A stretch of 51,417 nucleotides of DNA from assembly GCA_964536025.1 (NCBI GenBank), contig CAZHXA010000013.1:1-51417 (forward strand), in the 5' to 3' direction. Positions 25,963 to 34,921 of the stretch are shown piece after piece. A program made the position numbers and the translations under genes. How positions within the stretch are numbered: position 1 is the stretch's first letter; each line of letters starts with the position of its first letter. This stretch comes from RGIG4576 sp964536025. Its GTDB lineage: Bacteria > Bacteroidota > Bacteroidia > Bacteroidales > Muribaculaceae. The notes below the pieces were generated by a model. The model saw only the letters and a program-made list of their open reading frames with translations, did no database searches and was not told where the DNA came from.

Positions 25963-28900
25963 TTATTTCAACCATTTCTTCAAATCTTCCTGTGAGAATC
26001 CACGACGTTTTGCATAATCATTCTTTTGGTCTTGCCCTATTTCACCAATAACAAAATATCGACTATCAGGATGGGCAAACATCAATCCACATGTGCTTGC
26101 TGCCGGCGACATGGCACCGTTTTCAGTTAGTGTGACACCAATCGATTTAACATTCAGTAACTTATCCAACAAGAAAATAACACTTTGGTCGGGAAGCGAA
26201 GGGAATCCTACTGCCGGACGTATTCCTTGATAATATTGTCTTAAAGCATTGGTAGGATTAGTTTTCTCTTCTTTCGTATATCCCCACAATTCGGTACGCA
26301 CTTTATAATGTATAAATTCAGTGGCAGCTTCAACAAGTCGGTCAGCAAGAGTTTGCAACAACATTGCCTTATAATCATCCCCATTTTCTTTAAATGCAAC
26401 TATCATTGAATTAATTTTGCGACCCACAGTTACGGCAAATACTCCCACATAGTCATTTTTGGGAGCAACAAAGTCACATAACGACAACGACACATCACTA
26501 TCGGTCTTTCTTTGCTGACGCAACATATCAATTCTTACATTGTCAACAATAATAGCCTCCTGTTCCCTATGAGCCGGCAGAATTCCCACAACAGCCTTTA
26601 TACTGTCATTTGCGGTTTGTCGCAACTCTTCAAGCAGTTTATTAGCTTCCTTAAATAATTGCATGGCTTGTGCGGCCATATTCATTTCCGCCTTATCGTG
26701 GTCAGCAAGCCAAACAGCACGCATACAATCACATCCCTTCACATTGGCAATGCTCGCCATCGAAGCATCTATTTTCCAAGCCGTAAAAAATGGTCGCCAA
26801 TTAATGTATTTTTCAGCTTCATCGATTGACACATTATAAATGTCAACATTCTTCACATTGGGTTCAATAGTAGAAAACGTCAATTGAGGAGAACGTTTCA
26901 ATGCTTCATCTAAAGAATACAAACTATCATCCTCTCCTCGTTGCTTTCTCAAGGCTTCTTGCTTAGTTCTTAATTTGGCAACAAAATGCTCTCTATCGGC
27001 AAGTAATTGTTGTGCAACTACCGGCATCATAGCTGCGTCACGAGTATGCACAACAGGTCCGTCATATTGCGGTGCTATTTTCACAGCAGTGTGTAACTCA
27101 CTCGTAGTAGCTCCCCCAACCATGAGAGGTAACGACAATTTTCGCTCGTTCATAATGCGTGCCACATGACACATTTCTTCAAGAGAAGGTGTTATAAGCC
27201 CACTTAACGCTACAATATCGGCATTTTCAGCAATAGCTCTATCCACAATATCTTCACCGGGCACCATTACGCCCAAATCGATAACTTCATAACCATTACA
27301 ACGCATTATAACAGTTACAATATTCTTTCCTATATCATGAACATCGCCTTTTACCGTAGCAATCACCACTTTCCCCGAAGTCTTGTTTTCACCCGAAGCT
27401 TTTTTCTCAGCCTCAATAAACGGATTAAGCCATGAGACAGCTTGCTTCATAACTCTGGCACTTTTCACCACTTGAGGCAAAAATAATTTACCATCGCCAA
27501 AGAGTTTTCCCACTTCATTCATGCCTGCCATGAGCGGACCATCGATAACGGCAAGAGCCGACCCCGATTCAGCATGAACTTTTCTCAATGTATCTTCAAG
27601 CATATCGGTATGTCCACGCACAATCATTCTTTGCAAATGTTCTTCAGCCGAAACTGTTGACACATCAGCAAGAATTTCATTTTTTTTGTCACTTACATTA
27701 TCGGCAGATTTTTTTATATCCTGAGCAACTTGAATGAGACGCTCGGTAGCTTCTTCATCTTTGTTGAAAATCACATCTTCTATGGCAACACGCAATTTTT
27801 CATCTATATCATCATAAGGAATCATGGCACCAGCATTTACAATAGCCATATCCATCCCCTTTGCAATGGCATGATATAAGAAAACCGAGTGCATAGCTTC
27901 TCTCACCGCATTATTACCTCTGAAAGAGAAAGATAAATTGCTTACACCTCCACTCACTTTAGCTCCCGGCAAATTAGTTTTTATCCACTCAACAGCACGA
28001 ATAAAATCAATTGCGTAAGTATTGTGAGCCTCTATTCCGGTAGCAACAGCCAAGATATTAGGGTCAAAGATTATATCATAAGGATTAAAGCCCACTTCTT
28101 CGGTAAGAATTTTATAAGCTCTACCACACATTGCTATTTTTCTATCATAGACATCGGCTTGCCCTGTTTCATCAAATGCCATAACCACAACAGCAGCCCC
28201 CATGTGCTTTATATATTCGGCTTTTCTCTTAAAAACTTCTTCACCATCTTTAAGACTTATGGAATTTACAATACCTTTACCTTGCAAACATTCCAAACCA
28301 TTTTTTACAACTTCCCAAGAAGAAGAGTCTATCATTACCGGAACACGTGCCGCATCGGGTTCTGATGCCAATAGTTTCAAAAAATGAGACATTTCTTTCG
28401 GTGTATCAAGCATACCGTCATCCATATTGACATCAATGATTTGAGCTCCGGCTTCAACTTGACTGCATGCTATTAATAAAGCCTCATCATATTTATTCTC
28501 ATTGATGAGACGCAAAAACTTACGACTTCCAGCAACATTACAACGCTCTCCTACGTTCACAAACATGCGTTCGGGAGTAACCTCTATCATTTCAAGCCCC
28601 GATAATCGCATGGCTGGTTTTATAACCGGGATTTCGCGTTGCGGGTAACCGATAGACAGTTCCGAAATGGCTTTTATATGCTCGGGTGTTGTACCACAAC
28701 AGCCACCCACTATATTAACAAATCCTTTTTCAAGCATGGGTTTCACATGAGCAGCCATTGTTTCTGGCGTTTCGTCATATTCACCCATTTCGTTAGGTAA
28801 ACCGGCATTAGGATACACACTTACAGCACATCCGGCAATATGTGAAAGAGTTTCTATATGTTTCACCATACCTTCTGCACCAAAACCGCAATTAAGCCCT

Positions 28901-29604
28901 ATACTCAATAACTCTGCATGGCTTACGCTCGAAATGAACGCTTCAAGAGTTTGCCCACTAAGTGTGCGACCACTCTCGGTTAATGTAACCGAAAGCATTA
29001 TAGGAACTCGACGATTACACTGCATCATAGCTTCTTCGGCTGCCCATAATGCAGCTTTAGCGTTAAGCGTATCAAAAATAGTTTCTATCAACAACACATC
29101 CACTCCACCATCGAGCAAACCGCTCATTTGCAATTTATAAGCATCTACAAGTTCGCCCCATGACATATTGCGAGCCGCAGGGTCGTCTACCGATGGCGAC
29201 ATAGATAAACTTTTATTGGTAGGACCTACACTTCCTGCCACCCATTTTTTTTGTTCAAATTCAGCAACAACACTTTTTGCAAGCCGAGCTGCCACAAAAT
29301 TTATGTCATACACATCGTTTTCCAAGCCATAATCGCTCAATGATATGGCATTGGCATTAAATGAGTCGGTTTCAATTATATCAGCACCGGCATTAAGATA
29401 TTGGCGATGTATATCGGCAATAACATCGGGTTGTGTTAAAACCAACACATCATTACAACCCAATAGATTGCAAGAGCTTTGAATGTATCGCATGCCTCTG
29501 AAATCTCGTTCCGACAAGTTGGCACGTTGTATCATCGTACCCATTCCACCATCAAGTACAGCAATTCTTGTATGTAGGAGCTTTTGTAATTCGTTATCTA
29601 TCAT
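25963..29604 (-). CDS. metH: Cobalamin-dependent methionine synthase
   Basis: MetH moves a methyl group from 5-methyltetrahydrofolate to homocysteine through cobalamin. The 1213-residue protein is complete and modular. The homocysteine/zinc domain occupies 1 to about 325 (LNCGFGAEGM and IVGGCCGTTPEH provide the zinc cysteines). The pterin domain runs from about 340 to 620 (FVNVGERCNVAGSRKF, DVNMDDGMLD). The B12 cap and binding domains include DVHDIGKNIV with His756 as the cobalt ligand. The reactivation domain is at about 890-1213 (YFVIGEIGQDQ region). I find no cobalamin riboswitch upstream, where the leader is only about 46 nt. It is transcribed alone. Confidence 0.97.
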   Translation of the reverse strand: MIDNELQKLLHTRIAVLDGGMGTMIQRANLSERDFRGMRYIQSSCNLLGCNDVLVLTQPDVIADIHRQYLNAGADIIETDSFNANAISLSDYGLENDVYDINFVAARLAKSVVAEFEQKKWVAGSVGPTNKSLSMSPSVDDPAARNMSWGELVDAYKLQMSGLLDGGVDVLLIETIFDTLNAKAALWAAEEAMMQCNRRVPIMLSVTLTESGRTLSGQTLEAFISSVSHAELLSIGLNCGFGAEGMVKHIETLSHIAGCAVSVYPNAGLPNEMGEYDETPETMAAHVKPMLEKGFVNIVGGCCGTTPEHIKAISELSIGYPQREIPVIKPAMRLSGLEMIEVTPERMFVNVGERCNVAGSRKFLRLINENKYDEALLIACSQVEAGAQIIDVNMDDGMLDTPKEMSHFLKLLASEPDAARVPVMIDSSSWEVVKNGLECLQGKGIVNSISLKDGEEVFKRKAEYIKHMGAAVVVMAFDETGQADVYDRKIAMCGRAYKILTEEVGFNPYDIIFDPNILAVATGIEAHNTYAIDFIRAVEWIKTNLPGAKVSGGVSNLSFSFRGNNAVREAMHSVFLYHAIAKGMDMAIVNAGAMIPYDDIDEKLRVAIEDVIFNKDEEATERLIQVAQDIKKSADNVSDKKNEILADVSTVSAEEHLQRMIVRGHTDMLEDTLRKVHAESGSALAVIDGPLMAGMNEVGKLFGDGKLFLPQVVKSARVMKQAVSWLNPFIEAEKKASGENKTSGKVVIATVKGDVHDIGKNIVTVIMRCNGYEVIDLGVMVPGEDIVDRAIAENADIVALSGLITPSLEEMCHVARIMNERKLSLPLMVGGATTSELHTAVKIAPQYDGPVVHTRDAAMMPVVAQQLLADREHFVAKLRTKQEALRKQRGEDDSLYSLDEALKRSPQLTFSTIEPNVKNVDIYNVSIDEAEKYINWRPFFTAWKIDASMASIANVKGCDCMRAVWLADHDKAEMNMAAQAMQLFKEANKLLEELRQTANDSIKAVVGILPAHREQEAIIVDNVRIDMLRQQRKTDSDVSLSLCDFVAPKNDYVGVFAVTVGRKINSMIVAFKENGDDYKAMLLQTLADRLVEAATEFIHYKVRTELWGYTKEEKTNPTNALRQYYQGIRPAVGFPSLPDQSVIFLLDKLLNVKSIGVTLTENGAMSPAASTCGLMFAHPDSRYFVIGEIGQDQKNDYAKRRGFSQEDLKKWLK

Positions 29605-29655
29605 TAGAGTTTTTTGCTAAACATTAAAAAAGGTTCTTCACCTTAAAAATATTTG

Positions 29656-29663
29656 CAAAATTA
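29656..29663 (-). promoter_or_regulatory. -7 element of the metH promoter
   Basis: TAATTTTG on the minus strand, about 52 bases before the ATG. No clear -33. Confidence 0.5.
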
Positions 29664-30056
29664 ATAAATCCGCTTAATTCTTATTACTTTATACAAGGTT
29701 TTTAATTACACTATTTCCATAAGTCCAAAAATTAACCTACATACAGAATATGTTAAATGGTCTTCAAAAAGTCTCATTTTGTCGAATATTATTCAATAAT
29801 ATGATATCTAATAGTATTTTTGTATATAATTAAAAATTCGTTCCGAAACGACAAAATTGTAAAAGAACGTAAAAACAGTGTGCAAAGATTCAACACACAG
29901 GAACAAACAAGCAAAAAAGACGTTAAACATTAAATAGTGTTAAATAACTAATACAATGAGTTGTTTATTCAACAAAAAACACTAATTTCACAACGAACAT
30001 AACAATAATAAATCTTTTCATACTATTTGTAGGGCTATAAATTAAGTTGATTCAAG

Positions 30057-30088
30057 AAAAGGAGCTGCTCGTGCGAGTCGCTCCTTTT
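30057..30088. terminator. Second hairpin beyond the receptor terminator
   Basis: AAAAGGAGC (30057-30065) pairs with GCTCCTTTT (30080-30088), with an inner CTCG/CGAG. It is symmetric and could stop transcription in either direction. It may be a back-up terminator or the end of an undetected short plus-strand RNA. Confidence 0.55.
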
Positions 30089-30204
30089 CATTTTCATTAA
30101 CACGTTCAAGCAATAAATTTAAAATATCATTAGCAAGGTGAAATGACAAAGATAAAAGTGCAAACTGAAAACTTAATGCCGGAGGTATTACTTTATTTTA
30201 TTGC

Positions 30205-30246
30205 AAAAAAACAAGAAAGAGTGCGATAGTTATATCACACTCTTTC
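30205..30246 (-). terminator. Terminator of the Oar-like receptor gene
   Basis: GAAAGAGTG (30215-30223) pairs with CACTCTTTC (30238-30246), with inner GATA/TATC. On the minus strand it is followed by TTGTTTTTTT (30214-30205). Confidence 0.85.
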
Positions 30247-30284
30247 AAACATTAATTAACCCTTTTATATATTATGACAAATTA

Positions 30285-33200
30285 TCAGAATGTATAACGA
30301 GCACCAAATTGCAATTGCCAGCATTGGCTTGTTGCACGATTATATTCCCAAGTCTTGGTTGGTGCATTTCCATTTTTGTCACGATACATTGTAAATGTAG
30401 GACGACCTTCTTCGTTTCTTCCTGCATAATTCAAAATTGCACCACTGTTGCAAGAACTCATATTCTTAGCAACACCCCAATGAGAATTGAACAAGTTTCC
30501 TATATTCATAAAGTCGAAAGAAAGTTCAACTTTATGATTTGTCTTACCAATACGGAATTTGATATCTTGAGCTATACGGAAATCGAAACGGTGAACAAAT
30601 GGAGCACGAGAATCATAAGCTTTAGCATATTCACCCTTATGATTCTTTAAATACGAATCTTGATTTACAAAAGCCCAAAAATCGGCTGCATTTTGTGCTG
30701 CAGTATATAGAACTGTTCCTGTTTTTGAATCCTTTGTATCAACAAAAACGATGTCATTTTCATCTTTCGGGATGTAAATCAAATCAGTAGCAACACCATC
30801 TCCATTCATGTCGTTAGTCATATAGTAACTATATCCATAGGGAGAATAGCAACTATAGAACAAGTTCAAGTGAGTTGTTTCATGTAAATCATAACCTACA
30901 CTTGCAATAATACGGTCAGGAATTACATATTGTGAAGGCATCACGGTTGCATTGTTAGGACCGTTTATTGTATAAAGTCCACTCCATGCTGATGATGCAT
31001 TAGAACCCGGCATACCAGAAACTTCTTCAGACTCAGTGTGAGTATAAGCAAACATCAAGTTAAGGTCTTTAACCGGTTGAGCTTTCAATGTAATATTAGC
31101 AGTGTAACCATGTCCCTTGCTTGTATTAGTAAGCACACAAGCTCCAATAACCTCGCTATTATATAGATAATTCTCCGGATAAATCACACGATTATCAGAG
31201 CCTGCAAAACGTGCCCAAGTTTCATCAATAGGTTTTACGTTGTAGTTGTCAAGACGTACAGCGTTGATATTTTTTGTATAAACAAATTCTCCTGTCACGG
31301 TAAATGGGAATGATACCGGAATTTGATAATCCACACCTATTGAAGATTTCCACACTTGAGGCATCTTGAAATCAGGGTCAATTCCACAAGGAGATGATTG
31401 GAATGCACCTTGTTCGGGAGTGATTGTAGTTTGTGCTCCAACCAAAGCAGCCATATCTTTAACATTGGTAATCATACCACCTGTAAATTTAGCCAAATCG
31501 GCGGTAGGTGTAGCACTACATTTATAACCGTCATACTTGTTTTTTAAAGTAACCAAATTCTGAATCATACCAGAGTTTGATGGCATATTGGTAAAAAATA
31601 CCAAAGGCAAACGACCGGTGAACAAACCTGAACCGCCACGCACTTTTAAAGTCTTATTGCCGAACACGTCCCAATTAAATCCTATACGCGGATTCACATT
31701 GATTCTACTTCCGGGCCATTTACCTGTATCGATGTGACGACCTCCGTAATCAACTGCAAGAACTGCATTATTGGTCATAATATCATCATCATTGAATGTA
31801 AGCAAATCAAAACGTACACCATAATTCAACTTCAAGTTCTTGGTAACATTCCATTCATCTTGCAAATACAAGCCATATTGATTAAAACGAATACGAGCCG
31901 CAGGATTATTTTCACCATTATAACCTATAGTGAATGCCACCGATTCGGGAGCAGCACCATTTATGAAATCATCAACACTGCGATAACGATAGTAACCGGT
32001 ACCGTTTCTCATGTAAGAGTTGTCAGCCATTTGATGTTCAAAACTTAAACCAGCCATCAACTTGTGTGCACCAAGATTGTAAGTGAAATTATCATTTACA
32101 GTCCAAATGTTATTGTGTACACCGTTATTATATGAGAATAATTCATAACCAAGAGACATATAAGGAGTTTCGTCTTGAGTTATAGTACCATCGGCATTAA
32201 CAGTATAACCATTCAAGATGTCTACAAACGGGAAAATATCGGAATTGGTATCACGCACATCCTTAATACTTGTATAAGTAACAAGCAATTGATTAGAAAT
32301 ATTATTACCGAAACGGCTGTTCAAATCGGCAGAGAATGAATGAACGAGATTATCAGTTGAATACAACGAATTAGCAAACGCCATAGACTTTGACGACACA
32401 CGATTTGCTGCTCTATAACGGAAACTTGCATCATTTGAGTTACCATTAGGAGCAGTCCAATATTGGTTTTTAGTATAATTGTAACGCACTGCAAGTTTAT
32501 GTTCACGAGTTATATTCCAGTCAACACGAGCCAAAAACTTAACATTACTTTCATCAGCAGGGAAATTTGTCCATGAACCGGTATTATAACCATATTTTTC
32601 GGCAACATGCTTTGACACACGTTCCATGTCAGAAAGTTTTGTGCGTGAAATATAGTTTCCTGCATCTTCAACACCATCTTCGGATGCTTTCCACTCGGTA
32701 GCAACAGTAGGAATCTTTTGATATTCAAAGTTACCGAAGAAGAACAATTTATCTTTAATGATAGGACCACCAAGAGTAGCACCATAAACGTGCTTACGAT
32801 CGATACCTCTATCGCCAAGGTCTTCACCTCCTGCACGATTACCACGCATATCTTCATTATAATGATAAGTATAAGCACTACCTTTGAAAGTATTGGTACC
32901 GCTCTTAGTTACAGCATTAAGTCCACCTCCCAAGAAGTTGGTTTGACGAAGGTCAAAAGGAGCGATAGCCACTTGCATTTCTTCGATAGCTTCGATTGAG
33001 ATAGGAGTACCACCACCCGGCAATTTATCGCTCAATCCAAAGTTATTGTTGAAATTTGCACCATCTACAGTGAAGTTAGAAGAACGTCCGTCACCTCCGG
33101 CGAAACTCATACCGTCGCCTGCGTATGGAGAAACACGCACAATATCGGAAATACTGCGACTAATAGAAGGTATAGATTTTATTTGAGCAGAACTGATATT

Positions 33201-33611
33201 AGTTGCAGCACCTGTTTTTTCAGCAGCAAATTTAGTTTTAACTGCGGTTACGACCACATCTTCAAGGACATTATCGCCTGTAACCATATCAACAGAGACG
33301 TTATAAGTCTCACCAAGTTGTAAAGTAATGTCGTTTACCACTTTAGTACGGTATCCTATAAAAGATACTTTCAAAGTGTAAGGACCACCGGTACGCATAC
33401 CTTGAATAGTAAAACGACCGTCAAGATTGGCAACTGCACCATAAAGCGTTCCCGAAGGATTGTGTTTAGCTTCAATAGTGGCACCTGTCAATGGTTCTCC
33501 CTTTTCATCTATAACAATACCGCTAATAGATGAAGTGGTCACTTGTGCCTTGACACTTAATCCAATCATAAGCATCAAAAAGCAAAGCAACGTCTTTAGA
33601 TTTTTAATCAT
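30285..33611 (-). CDS. Oar-like TonB-dependent outer-membrane receptor
   Basis: The 1108-residue protein has a signal peptide (MIKNLKTLLCFLMLMIGLSV, cut near KAQ), a carboxypeptidase-regulatory-like beta domain (25-115, SISGIVIDEKGEPLTGATIE) and a plug (RSISDIVRVSPYAGDGMSFA, NFTVDGANFNNNFG). A 22-strand-type barrel ends in the aromatic terminus LQFGARYTF. The plug ending FDLRQTNFLGGGLNAVTKSG with a GSAYTYHY strand is that of Oar/OmpA-related receptors, not classical SusC; accordingly no SusD gene is beside it. The substrate is unknown; some Oar proteins handle peptides or surface assembly. It is transcribed alone from a promoter at 33678-33685. Confidence 0.88.
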   Translation of the reverse strand: MIKNLKTLLCFLMLMIGLSVKAQVTTSSISGIVIDEKGEPLTGATIEAKHNPSGTLYGAVANLDGRFTIQGMRTGGPYTLKVSFIGYRTKVVNDITLQLGETYNVSVDMVTGDNVLEDVVVTAVKTKFAAEKTGAATNISSAQIKSIPSISRSISDIVRVSPYAGDGMSFAGGDGRSSNFTVDGANFNNNFGLSDKLPGGGTPISIEAIEEMQVAIAPFDLRQTNFLGGGLNAVTKSGTNTFKGSAYTYHYNEDMRGNRAGGEDLGDRGIDRKHVYGATLGGPIIKDKLFFFGNFEYQKIPTVATEWKASEDGVEDAGNYISRTKLSDMERVSKHVAEKYGYNTGSWTNFPADESNVKFLARVDWNITREHKLAVRYNYTKNQYWTAPNGNSNDASFRYRAANRVSSKSMAFANSLYSTDNLVHSFSADLNSRFGNNISNQLLVTYTSIKDVRDTNSDIFPFVDILNGYTVNADGTITQDETPYMSLGYELFSYNNGVHNNIWTVNDNFTYNLGAHKLMAGLSFEHQMADNSYMRNGTGYYRYRSVDDFINGAAPESVAFTIGYNGENNPAARIRFNQYGLYLQDEWNVTKNLKLNYGVRFDLLTFNDDDIMTNNAVLAVDYGGRHIDTGKWPGSRINVNPRIGFNWDVFGNKTLKVRGGSGLFTGRLPLVFFTNMPSNSGMIQNLVTLKNKYDGYKCSATPTADLAKFTGGMITNVKDMAALVGAQTTITPEQGAFQSSPCGIDPDFKMPQVWKSSIGVDYQIPVSFPFTVTGEFVYTKNINAVRLDNYNVKPIDETWARFAGSDNRVIYPENYLYNSEVIGACVLTNTSKGHGYTANITLKAQPVKDLNLMFAYTHTESEEVSGMPGSNASSAWSGLYTINGPNNATVMPSQYVIPDRIIASVGYDLHETTHLNLFYSCYSPYGYSYYMTNDMNGDGVATDLIYIPKDENDIVFVDTKDSKTGTVLYTAAQNAADFWAFVNQDSYLKNHKGEYAKAYDSRAPFVHRFDFRIAQDIKFRIGKTNHKVELSFDFMNIGNLFNSHWGVAKNMSSCNSGAILNYAGRNEEGRPTFTMYRDKNGNAPTKTWEYNRATSQCWQLQFGARYTF

Positions 33612-33677
33612 AATGTTTATTAGTGAAATTAATAATAAAGATGTTTATTATAGATTTAGTCTTTTCTCATTACGCCA

Positions 33678-33685
33678 CAAAGATA
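33678..33685 (-). promoter_or_regulatory. -7 element of the Oar-like receptor promoter
   Basis: TATCTTTG on the minus strand, 67 bases before the ATG. No TTTG at the -33 distance. Confidence 0.5.
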
Positions 33686-33838
33686 ACATAAGTTTTTAAC
33701 ATTTGAGTAACATTCATAAACTTCCTTTAAAATTTAACATATCTAAAATAGAATATTTAACACACCTACAAACGAGAGTTTTCAGCCTAAACATTGTCAT
33801 AATTAATACTATTATGCTCATGACTGCCGATATTTTAC

Positions 33839-33846
33839 TATCTTTG
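33839..33846 (+). promoter_or_regulatory. -7 element of the DUF4286-ruvC promoter
   Basis: TATCTTTG lies only 6 bases before the ATG at 33853. The message would start at or within a base or two of the start codon. This placement also decides the start: the longer frame from 33703 begins well upstream of the promoter. Confidence 0.65.
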
Positions 33847-33852
33847 CACATT

Positions 33853-34182
33853 ATGATTATATACAATACAACTTATAATGCAAGTAACGACAAAGCCATA
33901 GCTTTCGTAAAATGGCTTCGCACACGTTACATTCCGTTTGCTACCGAAAGCGGAGAACTTAAAGAAGCTCGTTTGGCTCACCTAATGGTGGAAAACGACG
34001 GAAAGAGCAACAGTTTTTCACTTCAATTCACTGTGGAAAATGTAGATGTGCTTGAAAAATGGTACCATAAATACGGAGCATCTCTTTTACATGAAATGGA
34101 AACAACATTCGGACAAAAAGTGGTAGGTTTCACAACTATCATGACCGTTATGGACATCGAGTACCACAATGACCAACTATGA
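33853..34182 (+). CDS. DUF4286 family protein
   Basis: The 109-residue protein starts MIIYNTTYNASNDKAIAFVK and shows a small alpha-beta (ferredoxin-like) pattern, with RTRYIPFATESGELKEARLA in the middle and VGFTTIMTVMDIEY at the end. This matches DUF4286, a family of unknown function common in Bacteroidota and often found directly before ruvC. The frame is open back to 33703, but the added residues lie upstream of the promoter box and are not conserved-looking. The end overlaps the ruvC start by 14 bases, so the two are translationally coupled. A role in DNA metabolism is only a guess from the neighbour. Confidence 0.8.
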   Translation: MIIYNTTYNASNDKAIAFVKWLRTRYIPFATESGELKEARLAHLMVENDGKSNSFSLQFTVENVDVLEKWYHKYGASLLHEMETTFGQKVVGFTTIMTVMDIEYHNDQL

Positions 34183-34732
34183 ACGCATAATAATAGGCAT
34201 TGACCCTGGCACTAATGTGATGGGGTACGGCATACTTGGAATTAACAGGAAAAAATTGCAATTAATTGCCATGGGCGTTATCAAGCTGAACAAGTTTGAA
34301 AGCCATTATTTGCGATTAAGACGCATTTTTGACCGCGTAACGGAACTTATCAACCAATATTTACCCGATGAAATGGCAATAGAAGCTCCTTTCTTTGGCA
34401 AAAACGTTCAATCGATGCTGAAATTGGGACGAGCTCAGGGTGTAGCTATGGCTGCTGCTCTGAATCACGACATCCCGATTGCCGAATATGAGCCACGCAA
34501 AATAAAAATGGCAATCACAGGCAATGGAGCTGCTTCTAAAGAACAAGTGGCTGAAATGCTTCGACGCACAATGAATATACCAAAGGATGAAATGCCCGAT
34601 TTTCTTGATGCTACCGATGCCTTGGCTGCTGCCGTGTGCCACTACTATGAATCTTCAAAGCCGTTGCAAGATAAATCTTGCAGTTCTTGGAAAGAATTCA
34701 TCGCAAAAAATCCTGACAAATTAGCAAAATAA
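34169..34732 (+). CDS. ruvC: Holliday junction resolvase RuvC
   Basis: RuvC cuts Holliday junctions as part of the RuvABC complex. The 187-residue protein has the four catalytic acids of the RNase H fold: Asp12 (IIIGIDPGTNVMGYG), Glu72 (MAIEAPFFGKN), and Asp147 and Asp150 (FLDATDALAAAVCH). The DNA-contact segment EYEPRKIKMAITGNGAASK is also present. The length is normal for the family apart from a C-terminal tail of about 20 residues. It is the second gene after DUF4286. ruvA and ruvB are not in the window, which is usual. Confidence 0.96.
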   Translation: MTNYERIIIGIDPGTNVMGYGILGINRKKLQLIAMGVIKLNKFESHYLRLRRIFDRVTELINQYLPDEMAIEAPFFGKNVQSMLKLGRAQGVAMAAALNHDIPIAEYEPRKIKMAITGNGAASKEQVAEMLRRTMNIPKDEMPDFLDATDALAAAVCHYYESSKPLQDKSCSSWKEFIAKNPDKLAK

Positions 34733-34760
34733 AAAAACTTTCTGCCTTTCGACAGACAAC

Positions 34761-34842
34761 ATGTAATGCCTTCGGCATTAACTTTTATGTTTTCAGTTCT
34801 AAGTTTTCATCTTTGAGTATTCTCCATTCATGCCTTCGGCAT
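34761..34842. repeat. Dispersed intergenic repeat with ATGCCTTCGGCAT-type palindrome, copy 2
   Basis: ATGTAATGCCTTCGGCATTA (34761-34780) is the exact reverse complement of 3828-3847. A spacer with TTTTCA and ATCTTTGAGT motifs follows, and a second palindrome ATGCCTTCGGCAT lies at 34830-34842. The paired-palindrome layout matches copy 1. Confidence 0.7.
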
Positions 34843-34855
34843 TTAAAGACAAACG

Positions 34856-34893
34856 AAACGGGCGATTGAAAATATTTATTCAATCGCCCGTTT
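34856..34893. terminator. Bidirectional terminator between ruvC and the BY-kinase gene
   Basis: AAACGGGCGATTGAA (34856-34870) pairs perfectly with TTCAATCGCCCGTTT (34879-34893), an 8-base loop between them. It lies between two converging genes. Confidence 0.92.
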
Positions 34894-34921
34894 TCTTTAT
34901 TTATTTCTTCTATAATAAGCA

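Larger units (their letters stand above)
29605..30284. other. Intergenic region between metH and the Oar-like receptor
   Basis: There is no plausible gene in these 680 bases. It contains the metH promoter (29656-29663), a bidirectional hairpin at 30057-30088 (AAAAGGAGC pairing with GCTCCTTTT, plus an inner CTCG/CGAG), and the terminator of the receptor gene (30205-30246). Between about 29700 and 30050 the DNA is strongly AT-rich, and I see nothing defined in it. Confidence 0.6.

Noticed and set aside
29605..29700. Cobalamin riboswitch before metH
   Set aside because: The predicted leader is about 46 nt, and the conserved B12-box sequences are not visible.
30285..33611. SusC of a polysaccharide utilisation locus
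   Set aside because: No SusD, glycosidase or regulator is beside it; the plug and strand motifs are of the Oar type.
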